From: Arthrobacter ulcerisalmonis
GTDB lineage: Bacteria > Actinomycetota > Actinomycetes > Actinomycetales > Micrococcaceae
Length of the DNA stretch: 64,000 bases
Direction of reading: 5' to 3'
Assembly (NCBI RefSeq): GCF_900609065.1
Contig: NZ_UXAU01000038.1
Span: 186,001-250,000 of the forward strand
Shown here one piece after another: positions 54,277 through 64,000 of the stretch. How positions within the stretch are numbered: the stretch's first letter is position 1; the number at the start of each line of letters is the position of its first letter. The notes under the pieces were generated by a model. It was not told where the DNA came from. It worked only from the letters and a program-made list of their open reading frames with translations, and searched no databases. The position numbers were made by a program, and so were the translations under genes.

Positions 54277-55296
54277 CTAACTGTTCCCAAAAATGTCTTG
54301 GTACGCCGTCGCCAGTCGCAGGGGATCGTGGACGGGCCGGCTTCCCGACGCCCCCACTTTACCCATGACCACCTCGGCGCCGATCATTGCGGCTGCATCT
54401 CGGAAGGCTGGGACGTCCACTACGGACTCTGGATCGGCCAGCACGACGTCGACTTTGAAGTCGGGTGCGTAGCGTCGCAGCACGTGCAGGTGATCGGCCG
54501 CCGTCATCCCCGAGGTTTCCTTGGTGTCCATGGCGAGGTTCATGGCCAGGCAGCGCTTGGCTGCGGTGTTGCACAGCGCCTCCCGCATCTCGGGCAGCAA
54601 CAGGTGCGGCAGCACCGAGGTGTACCAGGAGCCGGGGCCAAGGATCACCCAATCCGCCAACTCGATGGCCGTCAGCGCCTCCCGACAGGCGGGGGCGTCG
54701 GCGGGCAGTAGGCGGACCTGCTCCAGTGAGCCGGCCACGGCGCAGCGAGCCTGGCCGCTCACGGTCGCCAACGCTGACTCGCCGTTGGGTGCTGTGACGC
54801 GCACTTCTCCCTCGATGGTCAGTGGCACCGTGGACATCGGCAGGACCTGGCCGCGGGCACCGAGGAGGGCGCCGGCCCAGGCCAGTCCGGCCACGGCGTC
54901 ACCCAGGAGCTCCCAGAGGGTGACGATCAGCAGGTTGCCCGTGGCGTGGTTGTCCAGTGAACCGCCGGCGCCTTGGCCGGGCTGAAAGCGGTGCTGCATG
55001 ACATCCCGCCAGGTGCGGCCCCAGTCGGTGTCGTCGCACAGCGCGGAGAGCGCCATCCGGAGATCGCCGGGCGGGAGGACGCCGTACTCTTCGCGCAGCC
55101 GCCCGGAGGACCCGCCGTCGTCCGCCACCGTGACGATTGCCGTCAGCTCGGAGGTGAGCAGCCGCAAGGCGGAGAGCGAAGCGGACAAGCCGTGACCGCC
55201 ACCGAGCGCCACCACGTTGGGACCCTTGTCTTGCTGTGCGAAACTACTCCCCGACGCCATTGGGACCAGCGGCAAAGCCCCCGTGAAGAGCGCCAT
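54277..55296 (-). CDS. yvcK: YvcK/CofD-like UDP-GlcNAc-binding protein (gluconeogenesis factor)
   Basis: 339 residues. The CofD-like fold is marked by VVALGGGHGLSASLSALR, TVADDGGSSGRLREEYG and LGPGSWYTSVLPHLLLPE. YvcK proteins bind UDP-sugars and affect cell-wall precursor flow on gluconeogenic carbon. TAATG joins it to rapZ by one shared base. Confidence 0.95.
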   Translation of the reverse strand: MALFTGALPLVPMASGSSFAQQDKGPNVVALGGGHGLSASLSALRLLTSELTAIVTVADDGGSSGRLREEYGVLPPGDLRMALSALCDDTDWGRTWRDVMQHRFQPGQGAGGSLDNHATGNLLIVTLWELLGDAVAGLAWAGALLGARGQVLPMSTVPLTIEGEVRVTAPNGESALATVSGQARCAVAGSLEQVRLLPADAPACREALTAIELADWVILGPGSWYTSVLPHLLLPEMREALCNTAAKRCLAMNLAMDTKETSGMTAADHLHVLRRYAPDFKVDVVLADPESVVDVPAFRDAAAMIGAEVVMGKVGASGSRPVHDPLRLATAYQDIFGNS

Positions 55297-56219
55297 TACT
55301 CGCGGCCCAAGTCCCGGTGAGTGGTGGTCACGGTAACCCTGGGGAACTGCGCCAGTTTCTTGGAAATTTCCATCGCCACGGCCACGGAGCGGTGCTTGCC
55401 GCCTGTGCAGCCCACGGCGATCGTGGCGTAGTGCTTGTTCTCGCGACGGTAGCCATCAAGGACAGGTTCGAGGGCCATGACATACCTGTCTACGAAATTC
55501 TTGACGCCCTCGGCTTCCAGGACGTAGTCGCTGACGCCCTTGTCCAGCCCGGTGAGCGGCCGGAGCTGCGGCACCCAGTGCGGGTTGGGGATAAAGCGGA
55601 CATCGGCGACGTAATTCGCGTCGACCGGCAGCCCGTATTTAAAGCCGAAGCTGGTCACGTTCAGGCGCAGCGCCACCGGACCGGTTTCGCTGAACAGTTC
55701 CGTGATGGCCGTGGCGAGGCCGTGGACGTTGTAGCCTGACGTGTCCAGCACGACGTCGGAGCTGTCGCGCAGTTCCTGCAGCAGCTCGCGTTCGGCGGCA
55801 ATTCCGTCGAGGATCCGGCCGCCACCCTGCAGTGGGTGCGGCCTGCGGCCTTGTTCAAAGCGGCGGACGAGGTCGTTGTCATTGGCGTCCAGGAAGAGTA
55901 CCCGGAAGGCAACGCCGCTGGCTGCCAAGGCGCCCAGGGCTGTGCGAATGTCCGTGAACAGGCCCTTGCTGCGGACATCGACTACTACCGCCAGGCGCGG
56001 GATGGACTGCGGAGCGTGCGAGACCAGGTCGGCAAGGGTTCCAAGCATCTGCGGCGGCAGGTTTTCCACCACGTACCAACCGTGGTCCTCCAAGGCGTCG
56101 GCGGCGGTGCTGCGGCCTGCGCCGGACATGCCGGTGACCACCAGGAGCTCGGCTTCCAAAGGCTTGACGGGCCGGAGGCCGTCTTCGCCGGCGCCGAAAT
56201 CCGCCGTTGTCTCTGCCAT
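55296..56219 (-). CDS. rapZ: RapZ-family nucleotide-binding protein
   Basis: 307 residues. The P-loop reads GMSGAGRST, with Arg in place of the usual Lys, which occurs in other actinobacterial members. The C-terminal domain has [24 protein letters not shown] and [13 protein letters not shown], typical of RapZ. In E. coli RapZ guides RNase E to GlmZ; in actinobacteria the RNA role is unproven and the yvcK-whiA context points to cell-envelope control. Confidence 0.95.
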   Translation of the reverse strand: MAETTADFGAGEDGLRPVKPLEAELLVVTGMSGAGRSTAADALEDHGWYVVENLPPQMLGTLADLVSHAPQSIPRLAVVVDVRSKGLFTDIRTALGALAASGVAFRVLFLDANDNDLVRRFEQGRRPHPLQGGGRILDGIAAERELLQELRDSSDVVLDTSGYNVHGLATAITELFSETGPVALRLNVTSFGFKYGLPVDANYVADVRFIPNPHWVPQLRPLTGLDKGVSDYVLEAEGVKNFVDRYVMALEPVLDGYRRENKHYATIAVGCTGGKHRSVAVAMEISKKLAQFPRVTVTTTHRDLGRE

Positions 56220-56243
56220 GAAGTCTGCCTCATTCCTGTGATT

Positions 56244-56278
56244 GGCTGGGGATTCCTTTGGTGGCTGAATCCCCAGCC
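56244..56278 (-). terminator. Hairpin after uvrC
   Basis: On the minus strand rapZ lies downstream of this site. GGCTGGGGATTC (56244-56255) pairs with GAATCCCCAGCC (56267-56278), 12 bp with an 11-nt loop, 11 bp after the uvrC stop. No U tract follows. Confidence 0.7.
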
Positions 56279-56288
56279 TTTACCCTAG

Positions 56289-58298
56289 CTAAGATTCGAT
56301 GATTTCGCCGGTTGTCATGTTGATGGCAGGCAGCTGTTCCGCATCGGCGCCGTCTGCTGCGAAGTGCGCCACGATGGCGTTGGCCAGCGCCGGGCCGATT
56401 CCCTTGGCTTCGCCCAGTTCGGCCAGCGAGGCAGCTTTCACGCCCTTCACGGAGCCGAAGTGCGCCAGCAGCGCCTTTCGCTTTGCCGCTCCCAGTCCTG
56501 GCACGGAATCAAGGGCGGAGACCGTCATGGCCTTGCCCCGCTTTTGCCGATGGAAGGTGATGGCGAACCGGTGCGCCTCGTCACGGATCCGCTGCAGCAG
56601 GTACAGTCCCTGCGAGGTGCGGGGCAGGATCACCGGGAAGTCGCTGTCCGGCAGCCACACTTCTTCGAGCCGCTTAGCCAGGCCCACCACATACACGTCG
56701 TCGACGCCGAGGTCCGCCAGGGCGCGCGCGGCCGCGTTCACCTGCGGCTTGCCACCATCCACCACCACCAAGTTGGGTGGATAGGCAAATTTACTGCGTG
56801 GGGCCGGCGTGGTGGTGTCGGTCAGGACCTCGGCAGGTCCAGCAGGCTCAGCAGCCGCGGTATCTGGTTTCAGCACGGCGTCGGTCAGTTGCGCGGTTTT
56901 ATCCTGCAGGTAGTACCTGAATCGCCTGGTGAGCACATCATGCATGGCCGCCGTGTCATCGGTAGCGGCGGCTCCCGTGATGGAGAATTTCCGGTAATCG
57001 GATTTCTTGGGCAGCCCGTCTTCCACCACCACCATGGAGGCCACCACATTGGTGCCTTGGACGTGCGAGACGTCGTAGCATTCGATCCGCATCAACGCGA
57101 CAGGTATATCCAGGGCTTCCTGGAGTTCCTGCAGGGCCTGGGACCTCACGTTGATGTCCCCCGCGCGGCGGCTCTTGTGAAGTTTCAGCGCCTGTTCGGC
57201 GTTTTCCCGCACGGTGGACATCAGCGCCGCCTTGTCACCGCGCTGGGGCACCCGTACGTCCACTCTGGCGCCCCGGATCCCGGCAAGCCATTCGGTCAGC
57301 TCCCCAACGTTGCTGGGTTCAACGGGGACCAAAACTTCCCGTGGCAGCCGGCCGTGGCTGTCGCCGTCTTCGCCGTAGACCTGCTGGAGCAGGTGCTCCA
57401 CCAGGTCGGGGGTGCTGAAGTCCTCCACCTTCTCCACCACCCAGCCGCGCTGGCCACGGATCCGCCCGCCGCGGACATGGAAGACCTGCACGGCCGCTTC
57501 GAGTTCGTCGTCGTGCAGCGCGAAAATATCCGCGTCGGTATCCTCGGCCAGTACCACCGCATTACGTTCAAAGACCTTGCGGAGGGCAATGATGTCATCC
57601 CGGATCCGGGCGGCGTGCTCGTAGTCGAGTTCGGCCACGGCGGCGGCCATCTTCTTCTCGAGCGACGTGATGAACCGCTTGGCCTCGCCGCCCATGAAGG
57701 AGCAGAAATCATCCGCGAGGGCACGGTGCTCTTCGGGGGTGACCCTGCCAACGCAGGGCGCCGAGCACTTGTCGATGTAGCCCAGCAGGCACGGCCGGCC
57801 GCTCGCCTCGGCGCGCTTGAAGACACCGCCGCTGCAACTGCGGACGGGAAACACTCGGAGCACGGTGTCCATGGTTTCGCGGATGGCGCCGGCCGTATAG
57901 GGGCCGAAATATCGTGTGCCTTTTCGTTTGTCACCGCGTAGCACCTGGACCCGCGGGTACTTTTCGCTGAGGGTAACCGCCAGGTACGGATACGTTTTGT
58001 CGTCCCTGAAAACCACGTTGAACCGTGGCTTGAATTCCTTGATCCACGTGAATTCGAGTTGCAGGGATTCCAGTTCACTGCCCACGACTGTCCACTCAAC
58101 ACTGCTGGCGGCGTGCACCATGGCATAGGTTTTAGGCAGCAGCCCGGCAGGGTTCGCGAAGTAGGAGTTCAGGCGTGAACGGAGGCTCTTGGCCTTGCCC
58201 ACATAGATGACGCGGCCATGCGGGTCACGGAACCTGTAGACACCAGGATTGGTGGGAATTTCCCCCGTCTGGGGCCGATAACTTGCTGGATTTGCCAC
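56289..58298 (-). CDS. uvrC: Excinuclease ABC subunit UvrC
   Basis: 669 residues from GTG 58298. The GIY-YIG nuclease domain is at residues ~15-95 ([23 protein letters not shown]), a UVR segment near 205-240, the RNase H-like domain with [10 protein letters not shown] and VVDGGKPQV in the second half, and tandem helix-hairpin-helix motifs ([19 protein letters not shown]) at the end. It incises DNA on both sides of a lesion with UvrAB. Confidence 0.97.
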   Translation of the reverse strand: MANPASYRPQTGEIPTNPGVYRFRDPHGRVIYVGKAKSLRSRLNSYFANPAGLLPKTYAMVHAASSVEWTVVGSELESLQLEFTWIKEFKPRFNVVFRDDKTYPYLAVTLSEKYPRVQVLRGDKRKGTRYFGPYTAGAIRETMDTVLRVFPVRSCSGGVFKRAEASGRPCLLGYIDKCSAPCVGRVTPEEHRALADDFCSFMGGEAKRFITSLEKKMAAAVAELDYEHAARIRDDIIALRKVFERNAVVLAEDTDADIFALHDDELEAAVQVFHVRGGRIRGQRGWVVEKVEDFSTPDLVEHLLQQVYGEDGDSHGRLPREVLVPVEPSNVGELTEWLAGIRGARVDVRVPQRGDKAALMSTVRENAEQALKLHKSRRAGDINVRSQALQELQEALDIPVALMRIECYDVSHVQGTNVVASMVVVEDGLPKKSDYRKFSITGAAATDDTAAMHDVLTRRFRYYLQDKTAQLTDAVLKPDTAAAEPAGPAEVLTDTTTPAPRSKFAYPPNLVVVDGGKPQVNAAARALADLGVDDVYVVGLAKRLEEVWLPDSDFPVILPRTSQGLYLLQRIRDEAHRFAITFHRQKRGKAMTVSALDSVPGLGAAKRKALLAHFGSVKGVKAASLAELGEAKGIGPALANAIVAHFAADGADAEQLPAINMTTGEIIES

Positions 58299-58304
58299 CC
58301 CACC

Positions 58305-58310
58305 AGTCTA
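58305..58310 (-). promoter_or_regulatory. -10 box TAGACT, leaderless uvrC promoter
   Basis: On the minus strand TAGACT ends 6 nt before GTG 58298. The 57-bp gap holds no ribosome site that would favour a leadered start. Confidence 0.45.
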
Positions 58311-58354
58311 CTGAGGCGCACCGACACCCAACGCCACGCGGCCTGCGTGGGGGC

Positions 58355-59023
58355 CTACTCGGCAACCTTGCTCTGGTTGTAGCTGGCAGACCGTTCCTGG
58401 CCGCTGAGCTCGGCGATGGCGGACATGATCCGGTCCGTCACCTGCCGCCGTGCTGGCAACGAGTGGTCGGGGCCGGTCTTATCGAAGTAGAGCGGCTCGC
58501 CCACCTTCATGGTGAAGTGCTGGGGCCGGACACCCTTCTCCCCCGCACGCTGCAGGTTTTCAGTCCCGATCAGGCCCACGGGGATCACCGGTGCCCCGGT
58601 GGTCAGCGCAAGCCAACCAACGCCTGTCCGGCCGCGATAGAGGATGCCGTCCCGGGACCGGGTGCCCTCTGGGTAGATGCCGATGCCCTTGCCCGCCTCG
58701 AGGATGTCCAGGAGGGTCTTCAAGGCCTGCACGCTGGCAGCCTGCTCGCCGCGCTCCACCGGAATGGAACCCACGGATTCGAAGAAGGACTTCATGACCC
58801 GGCCCTTGACGCCACCGGTGGTGAAATATTCGGCCTTGGCAAAGAAGGCCACCGGCCGCGTCATCAGGGCCTGCACAATCACGCTGTCAAAGAACGACAG
58901 GTGGTTTGGCGCCACAATGAAGGGACCGTCCTTGGGCACATTTTCGAGCCCAATGACGGTAGGGCGGCACGAGCCGGAAATAATGGTTCGGGTGGTCCAC
59001 CTGACGGCATCAAACATTTCCAT
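58355..59023 (-). CDS. 1-acyl-sn-glycerol-3-phosphate acyltransferase-like (PlsC family)
   Basis: 222 residues with the acyltransferase blocks NHLSFFDSVIV (HxxxxD-like: NHLSFFD), FAKAEYF, IYPEGTRSRDG and VPVGLIGTE-type IPVGLIGTENLQ. It probably acylates lysophosphatidic acid or a related lipid at the membrane. It overlaps the HAD gene by 14 bp. Confidence 0.9.
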   Translation of the reverse strand: MEMFDAVRWTTRTIISGSCRPTVIGLENVPKDGPFIVAPNHLSFFDSVIVQALMTRPVAFFAKAEYFTTGGVKGRVMKSFFESVGSIPVERGEQAASVQALKTLLDILEAGKGIGIYPEGTRSRDGILYRGRTGVGWLALTTGAPVIPVGLIGTENLQRAGEKGVRPQHFTMKVGEPLYFDKTGPDHSLPARRQVTDRIMSAIAELSGQERSASYNQSKVAE

Positions 59024-59726
59024 CGTTGGTCACCTCGCTCATGGCTGCCGAGTGGATGGACTGCAACCGGTCGACGGCGGCAAGCAGGGCTGCGGCGTCC
59101 GGCACCACCGTGACGGCGCCGGCTTCCTCAAGTTCGCCGTCGGGCGCGAAACCCCACGCGACACCGATGCAGTCGAGGCCGTTGCCAAGGGCACCGGCAA
59201 CATCCTGGGCACGATCGCCCACCATGATGGCGTGCCGGGTGTCGAGATCCGCCAGCGCGGCTGCGATGATTTCGGTCTTGCCGAGCGGAACACCCTGGGT
59301 GCTGGACTCGTTGTCAGCCGAGCCGTTGATGCTGTGGAAGTACCCATCCAGGCCGTGGTGGGCCAGGAGGACCCGCGCCAACGCCTGAGGTTTCTGGGTG
59401 GCGACGGCCACGGGGCGGGACTCCGCAGCGTATTGATCAAGGGCCTCCCGAATGCCGGGATAGACGCGGCTCTGCGCGATCCCGGTGTTCCGGTAGCGCT
59501 GCCGGTAATCGTTGATCACCGCTTCGAGCAGGTGCGCCGGGACATGTGCCACGTTCAGCAGCGCGTCGCTGAGCTTGGGGCCGATCATGGTCTGCAGCTG
59601 TTCTGGGCTGGGCACGGGAAGTCCGTGGGCCTGGAGCGCCGCAGCGATGCCGTCCGTTATCCCACCTGCCGGGTCGACAAGAGTGCCGTCCAGGTCAAAG
59701 ATCACAGGCACTGTTGTTTGAGTCAC
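59010..59726 (-). CDS. HAD-family phosphatase (phosphoglycolate phosphatase-like)
   Basis: 238 residues from GTG 59726. HAD motif I is FDLDGTLVDPAG, motif II VATQKP (Thr), and the Asp motif MVGDRAQDVAGA; an alpha-helical cap (about residues 20-90) places it in subclass I with Gph and PgmB. Cytosolic sugar- or small-phosphate hydrolysis is likely; the substrate is not determined. Confidence 0.9.
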   Translation of the reverse strand: MTQTTVPVIFDLDGTLVDPAGGITDGIAAALQAHGLPVPSPEQLQTMIGPKLSDALLNVAHVPAHLLEAVINDYRQRYRNTGIAQSRVYPGIREALDQYAAESRPVAVATQKPQALARVLLAHHGLDGYFHSINGSADNESSTQGVPLGKTEIIAAALADLDTRHAIMVGDRAQDVAGALGNGLDCIGVAWGFAPDGELEEAGAVTVVPDAAALLAAVDRLQSIHSAAMSEVTNDGNV

Positions 59727-59764
59727 CGGGATAGCTTCTCACGACCTGAGTGCTGCCCGAAACT

Positions 59765-59803
59765 CGCATGCCCGCACGGGAATACTTCCGGTGCGGGCAT
59801 GCG
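59765..59803 (-). terminator. Terminator of uvrA
   Basis: A 13-bp stem (59765-59777 with 59791-59803) and 13-nt loop begin 5 bp after the uvrA stop; no long U tract. Confidence 0.8.
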
Positions 59804-59807
59804 GTGC

Positions 59808-62798
59808 TCAGCCGAGGATTTCGGCAAGGAACGTGGCCGTGTGGCTGGTGGTTGATTTGGCCACCTGCTCAGGTGTTCCGGTGGCAACGATCTGGCCGCC
59901 GCCCGAGCCGCCATCGGGGCCCAGATCAACCACCCAGTCGGCGCTCTTGATGACGTCAAGGTTGTGCTCGATGGTGATCACCGTGTTGCCCTTGTCCACC
60001 AGGCCCTGCAACACCATCAGGAGCTTGCGGATGTCCTCGAAGTGCAGGCCCGTGGTGGGCTCGTCCAGGACGTAGATGCTGCGGCCGTTGGAGCGCTTCT
60101 GCAGTTCCGCGGCGAGCTTGACGCGTTGCGCTTCGCCGCCGGAGAGGGTGGTGGCGGGCTGGCCAAGGCGCACATACCCCAGGCCAACGTCCACCAGCGT
60201 GGTCAGGTGCCGGGCAATCGGGGTGAACGCGGCGAAGAACTCGGCCCCCTCCTCGATGGGCATGTTCAGGACGTCGGCGATGGTCTTGCCCTTGTAGTGG
60301 ACTTCAAGGGTTTCGCGGTTGTACCTGGCACCGTGGCAGACCTCGCAGGGCACGTAGACGTCCGGCAGGAAGTTCATTTCGATCTTCAACGTGCCGTCAC
60401 CCGAGCAGGCTTCGCAGCGGCCGCCCTTGACGTTGAAGGAGAATCGACCGGGCAGGTAGCCGCGTACCTTCGCCTCGGTGGTTTCGGCGAAGAGCTTGCG
60501 GATGTTGTCAAATACGCCGGTGTAGGTGGCGGGGTTGGAACGCGGCGTCCGGCCGATGGGGCTCTGGTCAACGTGCACCACCTTGTCCAGGTGCTCCAGG
60601 CCCAGAACGCTCTTGTGCCGGCCGGCCACCTGCTTGGCGCCATTGAGCTTGTTCGCGAGGACCTTGTACAGGATCTCGTTGACCAGGGTGGACTTGCCGG
60701 AGCCGCTGACACCCGTTACCGCCGTGAACAACCCCAACGGGAAGGCTGCGTCAACGTTGATGAGGTTGTTTTCGCGGGCGCCCACCACCTTGAGTTCGCG
60801 CTTGCGATCGTACTTGCGCCGCTTTTTGGGAACCTCAATGCTCTTGCGGCCGGACAGGTAGTCACCGGTGAGCGACCTGGTGTTGGTGAGCAGGTCCTCG
60901 TAGGAACCCGAGTGGACAATTTCGCCACCGTGCTCGCCAGCGCCCGGCCCAACGTCCACAATCCAGTCGGCCACGTGGATGGTGTCCTCATCGTGTTCCA
61001 CCACGATGAGCGTGTTGCCCATGTCGCGGAGCCTGGTGAGGGTGTCAATCAGGCGCCGGTTGTCCCGCTGGTGCAGCCCGATGGAGGGCTCGTCCAGCAC
61101 GTACAGCACACCCACCAGGCCGGAGCCGATCTGAGTTGCGAGCCTGATGCGCTGAGCCTCGCCGCCGGAAAGCGTGGCGGACGGACGTTCCAGGTTCAGG
61201 TATTCGAGACCCACGTCCAACAGGAAGGTCAGGCGGGCCTGGATCTCCTTGAGGACCTGGTGCGCAATCTGCGCCTCGCGGCCCGTCAGCACCAGGTTGT
61301 TGAGGAACTCCGAGCATTCGCGCATGGGCATCGCGGCAACAGCGGCAATGGATTTGTCGTTGATCAGCACGGACAGGGAAGCCGGGTTCAGGCGGGCGCC
61401 GTTGCAGGCGGGGCAGGGAATCTGCCGCATGTATTCTTCGTAGCGGTCTTTGGCCCACTCTGAGTCCGTTTCACCGTGCTTGCGGTGGACGTACTGGATG
61501 GCACCTTCAAACCCGGTGCTGTACTTACGTTCGCGGCCGAACCTGTTTTTGTACTGCACCACCACTTTGTGGTCCTTGCCGTGGAGCACTGTCTGGCGGA
61601 CCTCGGCGGAGAGCTTCTCCCAGGGGGTCTTCATGCTGAAACCGAGCTCGTCGGCGAGGCCTTCAAGCAGCCGGTTCCAGTATTCGGTGGTGGCGGTTCC
61701 CAAGGACCAGGGCGCAATGGCCCCTTGACCCAGGGCCAGCTCGGGGTTGGGAATGATGAGCTCCTCATCAACTTCCAACCGGGTACCAATACCGCTGCAC
61801 GCGGCACAGGCGCCGAACGGATTGTTGAACGAGAAGGACCGCGGCTCGATCTCGTCGATGGCGAGGGGGTGCTCGTTGGGGCAGGCCAGGTTTTCCGAGA
61901 AGGCGCGGAGCCGCTCCGGATCCTTGGCGTCCACGTCCACGAATTCGGCGAGGACCCGGCCTTCAGCCAAACCCAATGCGGTTTCGACGGAGTCGGTGAG
62001 CCGCTGGCTGATGCCGTCCTTGACGACCAGCCGGTCCACCACCACCTCAATGGTGTGCTTGTACTGCTTGCCCAGCTTGGGCGGATCGTTGAGCTGGATG
62101 AGCTCGCCGTCCACCCGGGCCCGGGAGTAGCCCTTGGCCGTGAGCTCCTTGAAGAGTTCGACGAACTCGCCCTTACGGGCGCGGACCACGGGAGCCAGGA
62201 TCTGGAAGCGGGTGCCTTCAGCCAGTTCCAGAAGCTGGTCCACGATCTGCTGCGGGGTCTGCTTGATGACCGGCTCGCCACAGACGGGGCAGTGCGGCCG
62301 TCCTACACGGGCCCACAGGAGGCGCATGTAGTCGTAAATCTCGGTGATGGTGCCCACCGTGGACCGGGGATTCTTGCTGGTGGACTTCTGATCGATGGAC
62401 ACCGCCGGCGACAGGCCTTCAATGAAGTCGACGTCCGGCTTGTCTACCTGGCCGAGGAACTGGCGTGCGTAGGCGGACAGCGACTCGACGTAGCGGCGTT
62501 GGCCTTCGGCAAAAATGGTGTCGAACGCGAGCGAGGACTTCCCCGAACCGGACAGGCCGGTGAAGACGATCATGGCATCGCGGGGCAGGTCCAGGTCCAC
62601 GTTGCGCAGGTTGTGTTCCCTGGCGCCCTTGACTACAAGGCGGGACAGGTCCGGCCGCTGCACTCCGCTGCCAGGTTGCGCACTGGCAGGCGAATTTCGC
62701 TGGGGCACGACGGCGGTACTCGCCGTGGGTGCGGCACTGCCAACGCCGTTGGCGGGCTCGGAGTGGACGGGGGATTCGTCAGCTAAGGCTTTAGGCAC
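59808..62798 (-). CDS. uvrA: Excinuclease ABC subunit UvrA
   Basis: 996 residues from GTG 62798, with a nonconserved ~50-residue N-terminal tail. Two ABC ATPase modules have Walker [10 protein letters not shown] and GVSGSGKST and signature LSGGEAQR twice. Zinc modules are CPVCGE, CPAC and CEAC..CEVCHG. UvrA finds bulky lesions and loads UvrB. The gene is preceded by a LexA-type box and a leaderless-type -10 element. Confidence 0.98.
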   Translation of the reverse strand: MPKALADESPVHSEPANGVGSAAPTASTAVVPQRNSPASAQPGSGVQRPDLSRLVVKGAREHNLRNVDLDLPRDAMIVFTGLSGSGKSSLAFDTIFAEGQRRYVESLSAYARQFLGQVDKPDVDFIEGLSPAVSIDQKSTSKNPRSTVGTITEIYDYMRLLWARVGRPHCPVCGEPVIKQTPQQIVDQLLELAEGTRFQILAPVVRARKGEFVELFKELTAKGYSRARVDGELIQLNDPPKLGKQYKHTIEVVVDRLVVKDGISQRLTDSVETALGLAEGRVLAEFVDVDAKDPERLRAFSENLACPNEHPLAIDEIEPRSFSFNNPFGACAACSGIGTRLEVDEELIIPNPELALGQGAIAPWSLGTATTEYWNRLLEGLADELGFSMKTPWEKLSAEVRQTVLHGKDHKVVVQYKNRFGRERKYSTGFEGAIQYVHRKHGETDSEWAKDRYEEYMRQIPCPACNGARLNPASLSVLINDKSIAAVAAMPMRECSEFLNNLVLTGREAQIAHQVLKEIQARLTFLLDVGLEYLNLERPSATLSGGEAQRIRLATQIGSGLVGVLYVLDEPSIGLHQRDNRRLIDTLTRLRDMGNTLIVVEHDEDTIHVADWIVDVGPGAGEHGGEIVHSGSYEDLLTNTRSLTGDYLSGRKSIEVPKKRRKYDRKRELKVVGARENNLINVDAAFPLGLFTAVTGVSGSGKSTLVNEILYKVLANKLNGAKQVAGRHKSVLGLEHLDKVVHVDQSPIGRTPRSNPATYTGVFDNIRKLFAETTEAKVRGYLPGRFSFNVKGGRCEACSGDGTLKIEMNFLPDVYVPCEVCHGARYNRETLEVHYKGKTIADVLNMPIEEGAEFFAAFTPIARHLTTLVDVGLGYVRLGQPATTLSGGEAQRVKLAAELQKRSNGRSIYVLDEPTTGLHFEDIRKLLMVLQGLVDKGNTVITIEHNLDVIKSADWVVDLGPDGGSGGGQIVATGTPEQVAKSTTSHTATFLAEILG

Positions 62799-62804
62799 TT
62801 ATCC

Positions 62805-62827
62805 ATGCTAATCGAAAACTTCTTCGA
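62805..62827 (-). promoter_or_regulatory. uvrA promoter with LexA (SOS) box
   Basis: TCGAAAACTTCTTCGA at 62812-62827 (reverse complement TCGAAGAAGTTTTCGA) has perfect TCGAA...TTCGA arms and matches the actinobacterial LexA consensus TCGAAC-N4-GTTCGA at all but two positions. TAGCAT (62810-62805 on the minus strand) ends 6 nt before the GTG, a leaderless arrangement. LexA bound here would block the polymerase. Confidence 0.8.
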
Positions 62828-62847
62828 ATATCCACGCGGCTCCCCCG

Positions 62848-63231
62848 TCAGTCCGCGTCGTAGGCTGCGGCCAGCAGCTTTACCGCTTCGGCGAAGGAGG
62901 CGCCCTGGGCTTTGGCTGCCGAGGAGTACTCAGCGGCAGCGGCAGAAAGGCTGCCGAGGCGGGTTTCCGGGGCGCATACCACCGTTCCGTTTCGTCCCCT
63001 GGTGGCCACCACGCCTGCCGCTTCGAGTTCTTTGTAGGCCCTGGCGACGGTATGCGGGGCAACAGCCAGCGTTTCGGCGAGGGCCCTGACTGCGGGCAGC
63101 CGAGCACCGGGAACCAAGGTTCCGTGGTCGACGGCGTGGATGACCTGAAGCCGGAGCTGATCGAATAAGGCCACGGTACTGCCCTGGTTGGGCCGCCACG
63201 TGCCGGGGAATTCTGCGGCCTTGGCGTTCAT
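62848..63231 (-). CDS. GntR-family (YtrA-type) transcriptional regulator
   Basis: 127 residues. A winged helix-turn-helix (YxQLRLQVIHAVDHGTL-type start, then LPAVRALAETLAVAPHTVARAYKELEAAGVV) and a short C-terminal segment without a ligand domain define the YtrA subgroup, which usually controls the adjacent ABC transporter. It overlaps the ABC gene stop by 3-4 bp, matching that role. Confidence 0.93.
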   Translation of the reverse strand: MNAKAAEFPGTWRPNQGSTVALFDQLRLQVIHAVDHGTLVPGARLPAVRALAETLAVAPHTVARAYKELEAAGVVATRGRNGTVVCAPETRLGSLSAAAAEYSSAAKAQGASFAEAVKLLAAAYDAD

Positions 63232-64000
63232 CGGCCGGCCTCTGAGAAACCCTGCTCTGCTGACTCCACAGCAGGTGCGGGAAATTGGGCGCGGTAGAGG
63301 CTCGCATAGGAGCCGCTCGCCGCCAATAAACTCTGGTGCGTGCCCTGCTCCACGATGCGTCCTTGTTCCATGACGAGAATTAGATCAGCGTTCCGCACGG
63401 TGGCCAAACGGTGCGCAATGACAATACTGGTCCGGCCGTGGAGCAGGCCCCTCATGGCATGCCGGAGGAGCAGTTCCGTGCGGGAGTCCACCGAGCTGGT
63501 GGCCTCGTCGAGGATCAGGATGGACCGGTCCGCCAGTTGTGCCCTGGCGATGGCGACGAGTTGGCGTTGGCCCTTGCTCAGCGGTTCGCCGCCATCGTCC
63601 AGGACGGTGTCGTACCCCGCGGGCAGGGCCCGGACAAAGTGGTCCACGTACGCTGCCTCGGCGGCAGCAACAATGTCCTCCTCGCTGGCACCAAGCCGTC
63701 CGTAGCCAATGTTTTCCCTGATGGTGCCGCCAAAAAGCCAAGCATCCTGCAGCACCACGCCGAAACGGGTCCGGAGCGAGTCCCGCCCCATGTCTGCGAT
63801 GTCTGTGTCACCCAGGCGGATCTGTCCCGTGTTTGGCTCGCAGAACCGCAACAGCAGGTTGACCAGCGTTGTCTTGCCCGCACCCGTGTGCCCCACGATC
63901 GCTACGTTTTGGCCTGGTTTTACGGTGAAGGAGATGCCCTGAACAGCGGGCGCGGCATCCGGATAGCTGAAGGTGACGTCGTCGAACACGATGCTGCCGG
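63228..64000 (-). CDS. ABC exporter, C-terminal nucleotide-binding domain (5' end outside window)
   Basis: The frame is open to the window edge. About 257 residues are visible: Walker A GHTGAGKTT, Q-loop VLQDAWLFGGTIRENIGYG, signature LSKGQRQL (Lys in LSGGQ), Walker B LILDEATSSVD and switch His IAHRLAT. This is the nucleotide-binding domain of a MdlB/MsbA-type exporter whose membrane domain lies outside. The regulator overlapping its end may control it. Substrate unknown. Confidence 0.9.
   Translation of the reverse strand, partial: GSIVFDDVTFSYPDAAPAVQGISFTVKPGQNVAIVGHTGAGKTTLVNLLLRFCEPNTGQIRLGDTDIADMGRDSLRTRFGVVLQDAWLFGGTIRENIGYGRLGASEEDIVAAAEAAYVDHFVRALPAGYDTVLDDGGEPLSKGQRQLVAIARAQLADRSILILDEATSSVDSRTELLLRHAMRGLLHGRTSIVIAHRLATVRNADLILVMEQGRIVEQGTHQSLLAASGSYASLYRAQFPAPAVESAEQGFSEAGR

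Noticed and set aside
55296..56219. Inactive RapZ because of Arg in the P-loop
   Set aside because: The same Arg occurs in other actinobacterial RapZ proteins, so I do not treat it as a defect.

Overview
The window comes from a high-GC actinobacterium, most likely Micrococcaceae and Arthrobacter in the broad sense (Arthrobacter, Paenarthrobacter or Pseudarthrobacter). Markers are RbpA, WhiA, a MabA-like FabG, OpcA, DUF3099 and SURF1 proteins, GTG starts, and many starts that look leaderless (a TANNNT box 6-8 nt upstream and no Shine-Dalgarno). It is a dense chromosomal segment. I see no tRNA, rRNA, IS element, prophage or CRISPR array.

Layout. 1-9.3 kb: the 3' end of glgC; a zinc-motif SDR-like protein that lacks the catalytic tyrosine; a leftward operon of circularly permuted ATP-grasp, alpha-E and transglutaminase-like proteins; a YeiH-type exporter; pepN. 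9.3-16 kb: a lipoate ligase with an LplB-like domain at its N-terminus, rpmE2, a trmH/TSUP/ABC ATPase operon, serB and two SDR genes including fabG. 16-26.5 kb: DUF3099, a small Cys protein and SURF1; an ABC-F ATPase; a compositionally distinct pair (Cys-rich protein and phosphotransferase); the biotin ECF transporter bioYMN; a thiolase/acyl-CoA ligase pair; a zinc metallopeptidase.

26.5-48.3 kb is the conserved actinobacterial suf, heme A and pentose phosphate block. On the minus strand are sufR-sufB-sufD-Rieske-sufC-sufT. Divergent from them are an ABC exporter and ctaA. A SulP-STAS-carbonic anhydrase fusion, mntH and ctaB follow, then tkt-tal-pgi-zwf-opcA-pgl, which feeds the oxidative and non-oxidative pentose phosphate pathway. 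48.2-56.2 kb on the minus strand: rbpA, secG, the glycolytic genes tpiA-pgk-gap, sodA, and whiA-yvcK-rapZ. 56.3-64 kb: uvrC, an acyltransferase with a HAD phosphatase, uvrA under a LexA-type box, and a GntR regulator with the 3' part of an ABC exporter.

Most of the window is housekeeping. The signals I find most worth pursuing are the ATP-grasp/alpha-E/transglutaminase operon, the degenerate zinc SDR, a long hairpin just upstream of tkt, a GTTCGTTGTGCAGGGAC palindromic repeat family at two loci, and candidate operators upstream of mntH, sufR, uvrA, sodA and the ABC-ctaA operon. All were found by eye; no alignment or folding was computed.
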